Shown here piece by piece: positions 1 through 5,430 of a stretch of 8,062 bases of DNA. The stretch lies in contig CAYWCO010000053.1 in NCBI GenBank assembly GCA_964456815.1, positions 1 through 8,062 on the forward strand. The letters run 5' to 3'. This DNA comes from CAVTZP01 sp964456815. Lineage in GTDB: Bacteria; Chloroflexota; Dehalococcoidia; Dehalococcoidales; BS750m-G39. Within the stretch, counting starts at the first letter, position 1, and each line of letters starts with the position of its first letter. The translations under genes and the position numbers were made by a program. The notes below the pieces were generated by a model that worked only from the letters and a program-made list of their open reading frames with translations, was not told where the DNA came from and did no database searches.

Positions 1-1149
1 GTAATCACCCTGATGTCGGTGGGGAGGGGAGCCCAGGCAGCGATTACCTCCACCTTTGAGGAGTTGGGCACCAATGTACTCTATGTAATGTCCACCTCGG
101 TTGAGGAGGGGGGGATGATGGCGATACAATATGGAACCACCACGCCGAACCTCACCCTGGCTGATGCCAAGGCTCTGGAGCGCATAGACTCGGTGACGGC
201 GATAGCCTCGGTGAATGAGAACTATGTTGAAATAACCGCCAGCGGTGAGAGTAAGGTGGCTATCATCCACGGGGCTACCCCTGAATATCAGGAGGTATAC
301 AAGTACTCCATAGCCTCGGGGCAGTTTTTTTCTGATAGCGATGTAGCCTCCAGGGACGCGGTGGTAGTCCTGGGGGACAAGGTGGCTGAAGACCTTTTTG
401 GTGATTATGACCCGGTGGGGGAGAGGGTTAAAATCAAGGGGAAGCGGTTTGATGTTATCGGGGTCATGGAGCCCAAGGGTGGGGCGATGATGGGGGTTAG
501 CATGGATGATATAGTGGTGACACCAATAACTACCTTTCAGACCAGGCTATTTACCCAGCGCACCCCTGCTGGCGAAGACGCCGTCCAGTCAATCGCTCTC
601 CAGGTAGCCAGCGCCGAGGCGGTAGACGATGTAACCGATGAGATTGAAGATATCCTGAGGAGGCGGCATCGGCTGGCGGCAGATGAGAAGAACGATTTTG
701 CCGTCGTCAGCATGGAGCAGATGCTGGGCATGTTTCAGCAGGTACTCGGCATATTTACCCTAGTCCTGGGGGCTATTGCCAGCATCTCCTTGCTGGTTGG
801 TAGTATCGGAATTATGAACATCATGCTGGTCTCGGTAACCGAGCGTACCAGAGAGATAGGCATTCGCAAGGCGGTGGGGGCGAAACGGCGGGATATTCTG
901 CTCCAGTTTCTTTTAGAGGCGGCAGTGCTGAGTCTGCTCGGTGGCGGGGTGGGGATAGTTGGCGGCTGGATGTTATCATTTTTGATTTCTCTCATTGATA
1001 TTGGCGGGATAACCCTTCATTCTGTGGTCTCGGCGGATATTGTGATTCTGGCGGTCTCGGTATCGGTGTTTATTGGTCTGGCGTCAGGGGTGTACCCGGC
1101 GATGAGGGCAGCCAGGCTAAATCCTATTGATGCCCTGCGCTATGGATGA
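1..1149 (+). CDS. MacB/FtsX-type ABC transporter permease, 5'-truncated by the window edge
   Basis: Permease subunit of a MacB-like ABC exporter, a family that couples a cytoplasmic ATPase to export or mechanotransmission across the membrane. The frame is open to base 1: the codons before the first ATG (position 13) read V-I-T-L and continue into MSVGRGAQ and LGTN, which matches the segment just after the first transmembrane helix in this family. The gene therefore starts upstream and the ATG at 13 is internal. Roughly residues 20-230 form the extracytoplasmic MacB core domain. The C-terminal FtsX domain begins near residue 240 with a long helix (VLGIFTLVLGAIASISLL), followed by the conserved TERTREIGIRKAVGAKRRDIL loop, a second helix, and a third before the final PAMRAARLNPIDALRYG. 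The ATPase partner is presumably upstream, outside the window. The cvpA-like gene follows after 14 nt, suggesting one transcript. The substrate cannot be inferred. Confidence 0.93.
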   Translation, partial: VITLMSVGRGAQAAITSTFEELGTNVLYVMSTSVEEGGMMAIQYGTTTPNLTLADAKALERIDSVTAIASVNENYVEITASGESKVAIIHGATPEYQEVYKYSIASGQFFSDSDVASRDAVVVLGDKVAEDLFGDYDPVGERVKIKGKRFDVIGVMEPKGGAMMGVSMDDIVVTPITTFQTRLFTQRTPAGEDAVQSIALQVASAEAVDDVTDEIEDILRRRHRLAADEKNDFAVVSMEQMLGMFQQVLGIFTLVLGAIASISLLVGSIGIMNIMLVSVTERTREIGIRKAVGAKRRDILLQFLLEAAVLSLLGGGVGIVGGWMLSFLISLIDIGGITLHSVVSADIVILAVSVSVFIGLASGVYPAMRAARLNPIDALRYG

Positions 1150-1163
1150 GGGAGGTTTAAGAT

Positions 1164-1652
1164 ATGAACTGGCTTGATATCGTGCTCATGGTGGCTATAG
1201 CTATGGCTACTGTGGCCGGGCTCGGCATCGGGATTATTAGAGCCGCTTTATTCCTTGCCGGCTTAATATTCGGTATAGTCCTTGCCGGGCACTACTATAT
1301 CCCGTTCTCCCAGGTGTTAGATGCTGTCCTGCAGCCTAACGTGGCTAAGGTTGTTGCCTTTATCATTATACTGGCGGCGGTAATGGTAGCGGCTGCCTTT
1401 TTAGCTATGTTCTTGAAGCGGGGTGCCTCGGTGATAAAATTGGGCTGGGCCGACCGGCTGGGTGGAGCTGTCCTTGGTCTGGTGTTGGGGGCTATACTCT
1501 GCGGCTGCTTGCTGGCGGTTTGGGTCAAGTTTATCGGCAGCGGTGAGACTATCGTTGAATCAACCCTGGCGCAAATATTGCTGGACCGCTTTCCTATGGT
1601 GCTGGCGCTGCTCCCCGACGAGTTTGAGGCGGTGCGCTCTTTCTTTCAGTGA
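1164..1652 (+). CDS. CvpA-family integral membrane protein
   Basis: A 162-residue hydrophobic protein resembling the CvpA (colicin V production) family, whose general biochemical role is poorly defined. It opens with the typical NWLDIVLM segment and a Gly-rich first helix pair (about residues 5-45). A helix follows at about 60-84 (VAKVVAFIIILAAVMVAAAF), then the family-typical LGWADRLGGAVLGLVLG stretch (about 93-109) leading into the last helix to about residue 125. The hydrophilic tail ends LLPDEFEAVRSFFQ. The ATG at 1164 has a GGGAGG ribosome site at 1150-1155, 8 nt upstream, directly after the permease stop. Its stop codon lies inside the end of coaD on the opposite strand (7-nt overlap, 1646-1652), leaving no room for a dedicated intergenic terminator. 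Family assignment is by sequence style, so a specific function is not claimed. Confidence 0.8.
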   Translation: MNWLDIVLMVAIAMATVAGLGIGIIRAALFLAGLIFGIVLAGHYYIPFSQVLDAVLQPNVAKVVAFIIILAAVMVAAAFLAMFLKRGASVIKLGWADRLGGAVLGLVLGAILCGCLLAVWVKFIGSGETIVESTLAQILLDRFPMVLALLPDEFEAVRSFFQ

Positions 1653-2137
1653 GGGCTCTTGCCTTGAAACTTCTTTTTCAGTGCGGTGGCAACATGTTTG
1701 GGGACAAGGTCGTCGATAGCGCCGCCCAGACTGGCTGCCTCTTTCATCAAACTGGAGCTGAGAAACTGGTATTCCACACTTGACATCAGGCAGACGAACT
1801 CCAGCTCAGGGAATAGCTTCTTGTTCATCATTGCCATGTCAAACTCCCGCTCAAAGTCGGCGCTCATTCTCAGCCCCCGCACCATAGCCTTTGCCTTTGC
1901 CTTTCGGGCGAACTCAACGGTCAGCCCGCCGAAGGACTCCACCTCAACGTTGGGCAGGTGGGCTATCGCTTTTCTTATCAGCTCCACCCTCTCTTCGGTG
2001 CTGAATAAGAGGGGTTTATTCGGGGTCTTGTAGACACCGATGATGAGCTTATCAAAGACCTTGGCGGCTCTGGTGGCAATGTCAAGGTGTCCGTTGGTTA
2101 TCGGGTCAAAGCTGCCCGGGTAGATAGCAATGTTCAA
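1646..2137 (-). CDS. coaD: Phosphopantetheine adenylyltransferase (CoaD)
   Basis: Transfers AMP from ATP to 4'-phosphopantetheine to give dephospho-CoA, the penultimate step of coenzyme A synthesis, in the cytoplasm. The 163-residue length is normal. Visible hallmarks: the nucleotidyltransferase motif YPGSFDPITNGH (residues 6-17, with the T/HxGH-type TNGH), the KP and TEER region (41-50), the RGLR loop (87-90), and the SSSLMKE signature (127-133) followed by LVP. The start is TTG at 2137-2135 on the minus strand, supported by a strong AAGGAGG site at 2151-2145 with a 7-nt spacer and by the exact N-terminal fit (NIAIYPGSFDP). The TTG overlaps the rsmD stop as TTGA, so translation is probably coupled to rsmD. 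It converges on the cvpA-like gene. Confidence 0.97.
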   Translation of the reverse strand: MNIAIYPGSFDPITNGHLDIATRAAKVFDKLIIGVYKTPNKPLLFSTEERVELIRKAIAHLPNVEVESFGGLTVEFARKAKAKAMVRGLRMSADFEREFDMAMMNKKLFPELEFVCLMSSVEYQFLSSSLMKEAASLGGAIDDLVPKHVATALKKKFQGKSPH

Positions 2138-2688
2138 GTCCTTGCCTCCTTTTGAAAAACTTTAATGCAGCTATCACCGTGGCGGCGCTCCTTTATCGCC
2201 TGCAAGGGGGGATAGGTTGATTCCAGGGGGAGGTGGGTGGAGTGCGTCACCACGACGATTGTCTCTGGCCCCACTAATTTGGAACCTGCCAGTTGCTGCA
2301 CCAGGCTGCCTATAGACGAATCGGAATAGGGCGGGTCTATCAGTATGATGCTGTACTCATCCTCGAGAAAGGAAAGCGCTTTAGCCACGCTGCAGCAATA
2401 AACATGGGACTGGGCGGTAAGCCTTGTCTTCTCCAGGTTTTCCCTGATTATGCGGCAACACTGTGGCTCATGTTCGACGAAGTCAACCCAACCGGCGCCG
2501 CGAGATAGCGCCTCAATGCCTAGGGCTCCGCTGCCGGAGAAGAGGTCAAGCACCCGTGACCAGTTGCTGGTGGTAGTTTCCAGTATGGAGAAGATTGCCC
2601 CCCGCACTAAATCTGTCGCCGGGCGTGTAGCCGTCCTCTTCGGTGCTTTAATTTGGTGCCCTTTGGCTCTGCCAGCAATAACTCGCAT
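2134..2688 (-). CDS. rsmD: 16S rRNA (guanine966-N2)-methyltransferase (RsmD)
   Basis: SAM-dependent methyltransferase that modifies G966 (E. coli numbering) of 16S rRNA during small-subunit assembly. The 184-residue protein shows the family N-terminus MRVIAGRAKG, the substrate-side segment TRPATDLVRGAIFSIL (21-36), SAM-binding motif I LDLFSGSGALGIEALSRGA (47-65), the acidic end of strand 2 (VEHEP, 71-75), and the catalytic DPPY (118-121). The C-terminal RRHGDSCIKVF replaces the usual R-x-Y/H-G-D-T/S strand. The usual E after the TD-x-VR segment is G here (VRGAIF), a minor deviation. The ATG at 2688-2686 is preceded by a G-rich ribosome site (AGGGGGG) on the minus strand. The rsmD-coaD order is a common bacterial pair. 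The likely promoter is the minus-strand one at 2738-2709. Confidence 0.96.
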   Translation of the reverse strand: MRVIAGRAKGHQIKAPKRTATRPATDLVRGAIFSILETTTSNWSRVLDLFSGSGALGIEALSRGAGWVDFVEHEPQCCRIIRENLEKTRLTAQSHVYCCSVAKALSFLEDEYSIILIDPPYSDSSIGSLVQQLAGSKLVGPETIVVVTHSTHLPLESTYPPLQAIKERRHGDSCIKVFQKEART

Positions 2689-2708
2689 CGGTTCCCCCCT
2701 GCCCTGTG

Positions 2709-2738
2709 ATGATAGCCAGTTTTAGCCGATATTGTCAA
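2709..2738 (-). promoter_or_regulatory. Predicted sigma70-like promoter for rsmD-coaD
   Basis: On the minus strand a perfect TTGACA -35 box (2738-2733) is followed by an 18-nt spacer and a TATCAT -10 box (2714-2709, 5 of 6 to consensus). Transcription would begin near 2702, leaving a leader of about 14 nt before the rsmD ATG. Its -35 box overlaps that of the nuo promoter on the other strand. Prediction by eye. Confidence 0.65.
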
Positions 2739-2761
2739 TACAGAGTTTATTATGCTATACT
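2732..2761 (+). promoter_or_regulatory. Predicted sigma70-like promoter for the nuo operon
   Basis: A TTGTCA -35 box (2732-2737, 5 of 6 to consensus), an 18-nt spacer and a TATACT -10 box (2756-2761, 5 of 6) preceded by TGC (2753-2755), which makes an extended -10. The expected start is near 2768, about 27 nt before the nuoA start codon. The open frame extends upstream to a TTG at 2732, but that codon is the -35 box itself, which argues for the internal start at 2795. Confidence 0.7.
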
Positions 2762-2774
2762 GATAGCCGCTATC
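2762..2774 (+). promoter_or_regulatory. Operator-like palindrome over the nuo transcription start
   Basis: GATAGC-C-GCTATC is a perfect 6-bp inverted repeat around a single central base, directly abutting the predicted -10 box and spanning the predicted +1. A third copy of the half-site (GATAGCC) lies at 2711-2717, overlapping the -10 box of the divergent rsmD promoter. This position fits a repressor operator or a small 5'-end structure. GATAGC also occurs by chance inside genes of this window, so the call is tentative. Confidence 0.4.
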
Positions 2775-2794
2775 GCGTAAGCGGGAGGAAGATA

Positions 2795-3271
2795 TTGCTG
2801 GCAGACTACGGCTATATCGGCTTGCTTCTGGCGTTTGCCGTTTTTTTTGCTGTTACCACCCTTCTCCTCCCCTTTTCTCTTAGTCTCCCGGCACGTCTGA
2901 CGCTCTATTTTCGCCGCTTTCAGCAATATCTGCAGACCCGTTATCCCTTCCTGGTTAAATTCATGCCTCCCCTTCCCTCCTTCCCCAAGTTTATGCAGGT
3001 TGTTCCCTATAACCCAACTCCGGTCAAAAGCTCCACCTTCGAGTGCGGGATGAAGACCATAGGTACGGCCTGGATCCGGTTTAATTTCCGCTATTATTTT
3101 TATGCCCTGGTTTTTATCGCTCTGGACGTGATGGTTGTCTTCTTATACCCGTGGGCGGTTGAGCTGAGGAAACTGGGGTTATTCGGCTTTATCGGGATGG
3201 GCATTTTCATCTTCATCATAGTTATCGGTTATATCTATGCTTGGAAGAAGAAGGTCCTGGAATGGAAATAG
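2795..3271 (+). CDS. nuoA: NADH-quinone oxidoreductase-like subunit A (NuoA)
   Basis: Small membrane subunit of complex I at the junction of the peripheral and membrane arms. The chosen start is TTG at 2795, giving 158 residues (LADYGYIGLLLAF after the initiator). GGGAGGAA at 2783-2790 leaves a 6-nt spacer from GGAGG, and the longer frame from TTG 2732 would begin inside the -35 box. Helix 1 is about residues 6-28. The conserved loop motif FECG is at 82-85, with GTAWIRF at 90-96. Helix 2 is about 100-121 and ends FLYPWA; helix 3 is about 130-150. Two oddities: the helix 1-2 loop is about 30 residues longer than in E. coli NuoA, and the usual DVE motif reads D111-V112-M113. It overlaps nuoB by 10 nt. 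Confidence 0.93.
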   Translation: MLADYGYIGLLLAFAVFFAVTTLLLPFSLSLPARLTLYFRRFQQYLQTRYPFLVKFMPPLPSFPKFMQVVPYNPTPVKSSTFECGMKTIGTAWIRFNFRYYFYALVFIALDVMVVFLYPWAVELRKLGLFGFIGMGIFIFIIVIGYIYAWKKKVLEWK

Positions 3272-3852
3272 ACGAGGTTTATCCCGGCGGCGAACTGGAT
3301 AAGCTTGAAGGCGAGCAGATAAACTCGCTTATTGCCCAGAGTCAGCAGCCCATTCCCGACCCCGATGAGTGGCTTGATGAAGAGCTCAAGCGCAATATCC
3401 TGCTGACCTCGGTGGATGCCATACTTGACTGGGGACGGCGCTCTTCCCTCTGGCCGGTATTTTGTTTTCCCGCCTGCTGCGCCTTTGAATTTATGACTAC
3501 GGCCGCCTCTCGTTTTGATATCTCCCGCTTTGGCATGGAAATCGTCCGCGCCTCACCACGCCAGGCTGACCTGATGATTACTGCGGGCACGCTGACCTGG
3601 AAGATGGCGCCCCAGGTGAAAAGAATCTACGACCAGATGGCGGAGCCGAAGTGGGTGCTAGCCATGGGGGCATGCGCTATCAGCGGCGGCATTTTCCGCT
3701 CCTCTTATAGCGTGGTTCCGGGGTATAACCGCATCATCCCGGTTGATGTCTATGTGCCGGGGTGTCCTCCCCGCCCCGAAGCCCTGCTTTATGGTATAAG
3801 TATGCTGCATAAAAAGATAGCCAAAATGAGTATTGCCCCGAAAGGTAAATAA
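3262..3852 (+). CDS. nuoB: Complex I subunit B, carrying Fe-S cluster N2 (NuoB)
   Basis: Peripheral-arm subunit holding the terminal [4Fe-4S] cluster N2 that passes electrons to quinone. The ATG at 3262 (196 residues) was preferred to an in-frame TTG at 3241 because GAAGAAGAAGG (3244-3254) lies 7 nt upstream of it. The start overlaps the nuoA stop by 10 nt, which suggests coupling. The cluster ligands are all present: C72 and C73 (PACCAFEFM), C138 (MGACAISGG) and C168 (VPGCPPRPE). Their spacing is close to E. coli C63/C64/C129/C158. The N-terminus carries a long acidic, probably flexible segment of about 40 residues before ILLTSVDAILDWGRRSSLWP. Just before the CC pair the usual FGLACC reads CFPACC, adding a fifth cysteine, C68. 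The stop is followed by nuoC after 11 nt. Confidence 0.97.
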   Translation: MEIDEVYPGGELDKLEGEQINSLIAQSQQPIPDPDEWLDEELKRNILLTSVDAILDWGRRSSLWPVFCFPACCAFEFMTTAASRFDISRFGMEIVRASPRQADLMITAGTLTWKMAPQVKRIYDQMAEPKWVLAMGACAISGGIFRSSYSVVPGYNRIIPVDVYVPGCPPRPEALLYGISMLHKKIAKMSIAPKGK

Positions 3853-3863
3853 GGTAAATAAAG

Positions 3864-4304
3864 ATGACGGTAGCCCTTTCTGGTAAGGAAATAGCCGCTA
3901 GACTGGAAAAGCAGTTCCCGGGGGGTATCGTCGAGTCGGGGGCAGATAGCCTTCTGGTCAAAGCTGAGTCACTGCTGGAAATAGCCAGCTACCTGAAGAG
4001 CACCCGCGGGCTTGACCTTGACTACCTCACCGCCATTACCGCCGTTGACTTTCTTGACTACTTTGAGGTTGACTACCTACTGACCTCGCTTAAGCATAAT
4101 CACTGCCTGCTAGTGAAGAGCCGCTGTTACGACCGTGATAATCCCACCCTGCCCTCGGTGGTCAGCCTGTGGCGGGGCGCCGATTTTCAGGAGAGAGAAA
4201 TCTACGACCTGATGGGGATTAGCTTTGAGGGGCACCCCAATCTGAAGCGCATCGTTCTCTGGGAGGGCTTTGAGGGGCACCCCTTAAGGAAAGATTTTTT
4301 GTAA
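3864..4304 (+). CDS. nuoC: Complex I 30-kDa-type subunit C (NuoC)
   Basis: Peripheral-arm structural subunit that packs on NuoD near the quinone module. At 146 residues it is a compact, separate NuoC, not fused to NuoD as in E. coli. Visible family features: DLDYLTAITAVDF (51-63), PTLPSVVSLWRGADFQEREIYDLMGI (95-119) containing the 30-kDa signature, FEGHPNLKRIVL (121-132), and the terminal EGFEGHPLRKDF. The ATG at 3864 has only a modest AAGG ribosome site (3851-3854) lying across the nuoB stop codon, within a 9-bp tandem duplication (AAGGTAAAT at 3842-3850 and 3851-3859). nuoD begins 4 nt after the stop. Confidence 0.96.
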   Translation: MTVALSGKEIAARLEKQFPGGIVESGADSLLVKAESLLEIASYLKSTRGLDLDYLTAITAVDFLDYFEVDYLLTSLKHNHCLLVKSRCYDRDNPTLPSVVSLWRGADFQEREIYDLMGISFEGHPNLKRIVLWEGFEGHPLRKDFL

Positions 4305-4308
4305 GTAT

Positions 4309-5430
4309 ATGGAAACTACTAAAGAAGTAATAGTCAAGACCGAACCCTTTGTCGTTAATATCGGCCCCGTCCACCCCAGCACCCACGGGGTGTTCCGCAT
4401 GAAGACCACCCTTGATGGCGAGGTCGTTGTTGACATGGAGCCGGTCTTCGGCTATCTCCACCGCGGCATTGAGAAGCTGGCTGAGGAGAGGACCTACACC
4501 GGTTGCATTCCGCTGACCGACCGCCTGGACTACCTGGCCTCAATGAGCAACAACCTGGCTTATTGTTTAGCCGTGGAGAAGCTGGCCGGGGTTGCGGTGC
4601 CGGAGCGGGCGGAGTACATTCGGGTGATTATGGCTGAGCTGCAGCGCATCGCCTCTCACCTTGTAGCCGTCGGCGCTTTCCTTAATGACTGTGGCGCCTT
4701 TATGACCCCCATCCTCTATATGCTGCGGGAAAGGGAAAGGATTCTAGACCTCTTTGATATGGTCTGCGGCCAGCGGCTTACCTATAACTATATGCGGGTT
4801 GGCGGCGTCAGCCAGGATATTCCCGAAGAGTTTATCCCCGCCCTGAAAAAATTTCTTAAAGAGATGCCGGGCTGGGTTGATGAGTACGACCGTCTGCTTA
4901 AAGAAAACGAGATACTGCTGGCGAGGTCTAAGGGTGTCGGCATATTGCCTAAAGAGTTAGCAATCAATATCTCTGCCAGCGGCCCCGTGCTTCGTGCCAG
5001 CGGGGTGGAGTGGGACATCCGTCGGGCAGACCCGTATTCTATCTATGAGCGCTTTAAATTTGATATACCCACCGGCACCGCCGGCGACTGCTACGACCGC
5101 TACCGGGTCAGGATTGAAGAGATGCGCCAGAGTTTGCGTATCTTAGAGCAGGCGATGAAGGATTTACCCGAGGGCGAGGTGAGGAGCGACGTGCCTCACC
5201 TTATTCGCCCGCCGGTGGGGGAAGCCTACGGGCATATTGAAGGTCCCCGGGGCGAGCTTGGTTTTTACCTGGTTTCGGATAACTCTATTGCCCCCTACCG
5301 CTTCCATGTACGGGCGCCGACCCTTATCAACCTGACCGCTCTCAGCGATATGGTGCGGGGGTGGAAGGTGGCTGACCTTATCCTCATCTTCGGCAGCATT
5401 GATATCTGTCTGGCGGAGGTGGACCGGTAA
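4309..5430 (+). CDS. nuoD: Complex I 49-kDa-type subunit D (NuoD)
   Basis: Peripheral subunit that forms the quinone-binding cavity with NuoB, evolutionarily related to [NiFe]-hydrogenase large subunits. The 373-residue protein has GPVHPSTHG (19-27) with H22 and H26, and TDRLDYL with Y75. H26 and Y75 are 49 residues apart, the same spacing as the quinone-ligating His38 and Tyr87 of Thermus Nqo4. Further conserved blocks are GYLHRGIEK (48-56), RVGGVSQDIP, GPVLRASGVEWDIRRADPYSIY, and the C-terminal PTLINLTALSDMVRG and GSIDICLAEVDR. There is no complete hydrogenase DPCxxC motif, so this is a complex I-type subunit. The ATG at 4309 lacks a close Shine-Dalgarno site (AAGGA is about 18 nt upstream), so translation may depend on coupling with nuoC. 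nuoH overlaps its stop by 1 nt (TAATG). Confidence 0.97.
   Translation: METTKEVIVKTEPFVVNIGPVHPSTHGVFRMKTTLDGEVVVDMEPVFGYLHRGIEKLAEERTYTGCIPLTDRLDYLASMSNNLAYCLAVEKLAGVAVPERAEYIRVIMAELQRIASHLVAVGAFLNDCGAFMTPILYMLRERERILDLFDMVCGQRLTYNYMRVGGVSQDIPEEFIPALKKFLKEMPGWVDEYDRLLKENEILLARSKGVGILPKELAINISASGPVLRASGVEWDIRRADPYSIYERFKFDIPTGTAGDCYDRYRVRIEEMRQSLRILEQAMKDLPEGEVRSDVPHLIRPPVGEAYGHIEGPRGELGFYLVSDNSIAPYRFHVRAPTLINLTALSDMVRGWKVADLILIFGSIDICLAEVDR

Noticed and set aside
1686..2033. 115-codon plus-strand frame
   Set aside because: It is antisense to coaD, a clearly conserved gene, and looks like a by-product of its codon pattern.
2732..2794. Upstream 21-codon extension of nuoA from TTG at 2732
   Set aside because: It begins in the predicted -35 box, includes the -10 box, has no ribosome site, and encodes nothing like a NuoA N-terminus.
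3241..3261. Seven-codon upstream extension of nuoB from TTG at 3241
   Set aside because: The purine-rich ribosome site lies inside this extension and correctly precedes the ATG at 3262.
3842..3859. Tandem AAGGTAAAT duplication at the nuoB-nuoC junction
   Set aside because: Two 9-bp copies only; the second supplies a plausible ribosome site for nuoC. Probably a small slippage event with no further meaning.
4222..4283. 17-bp exact direct repeat in nuoC (4222-4238 and 4267-4283)
   Set aside because: It encodes the two FEGHP-type motifs that the NuoC family normally has, so protein constraint plus shared codon choice explain it.
5395..5430. Possible remnant hydrogenase DPCxxC motif at the NuoD C-terminus (DICLAEVDR)
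   Set aside because: Only one cysteine is present; ordinary NuoD proteins end the same way with another residue in that place, and no nickel-binding set exists.
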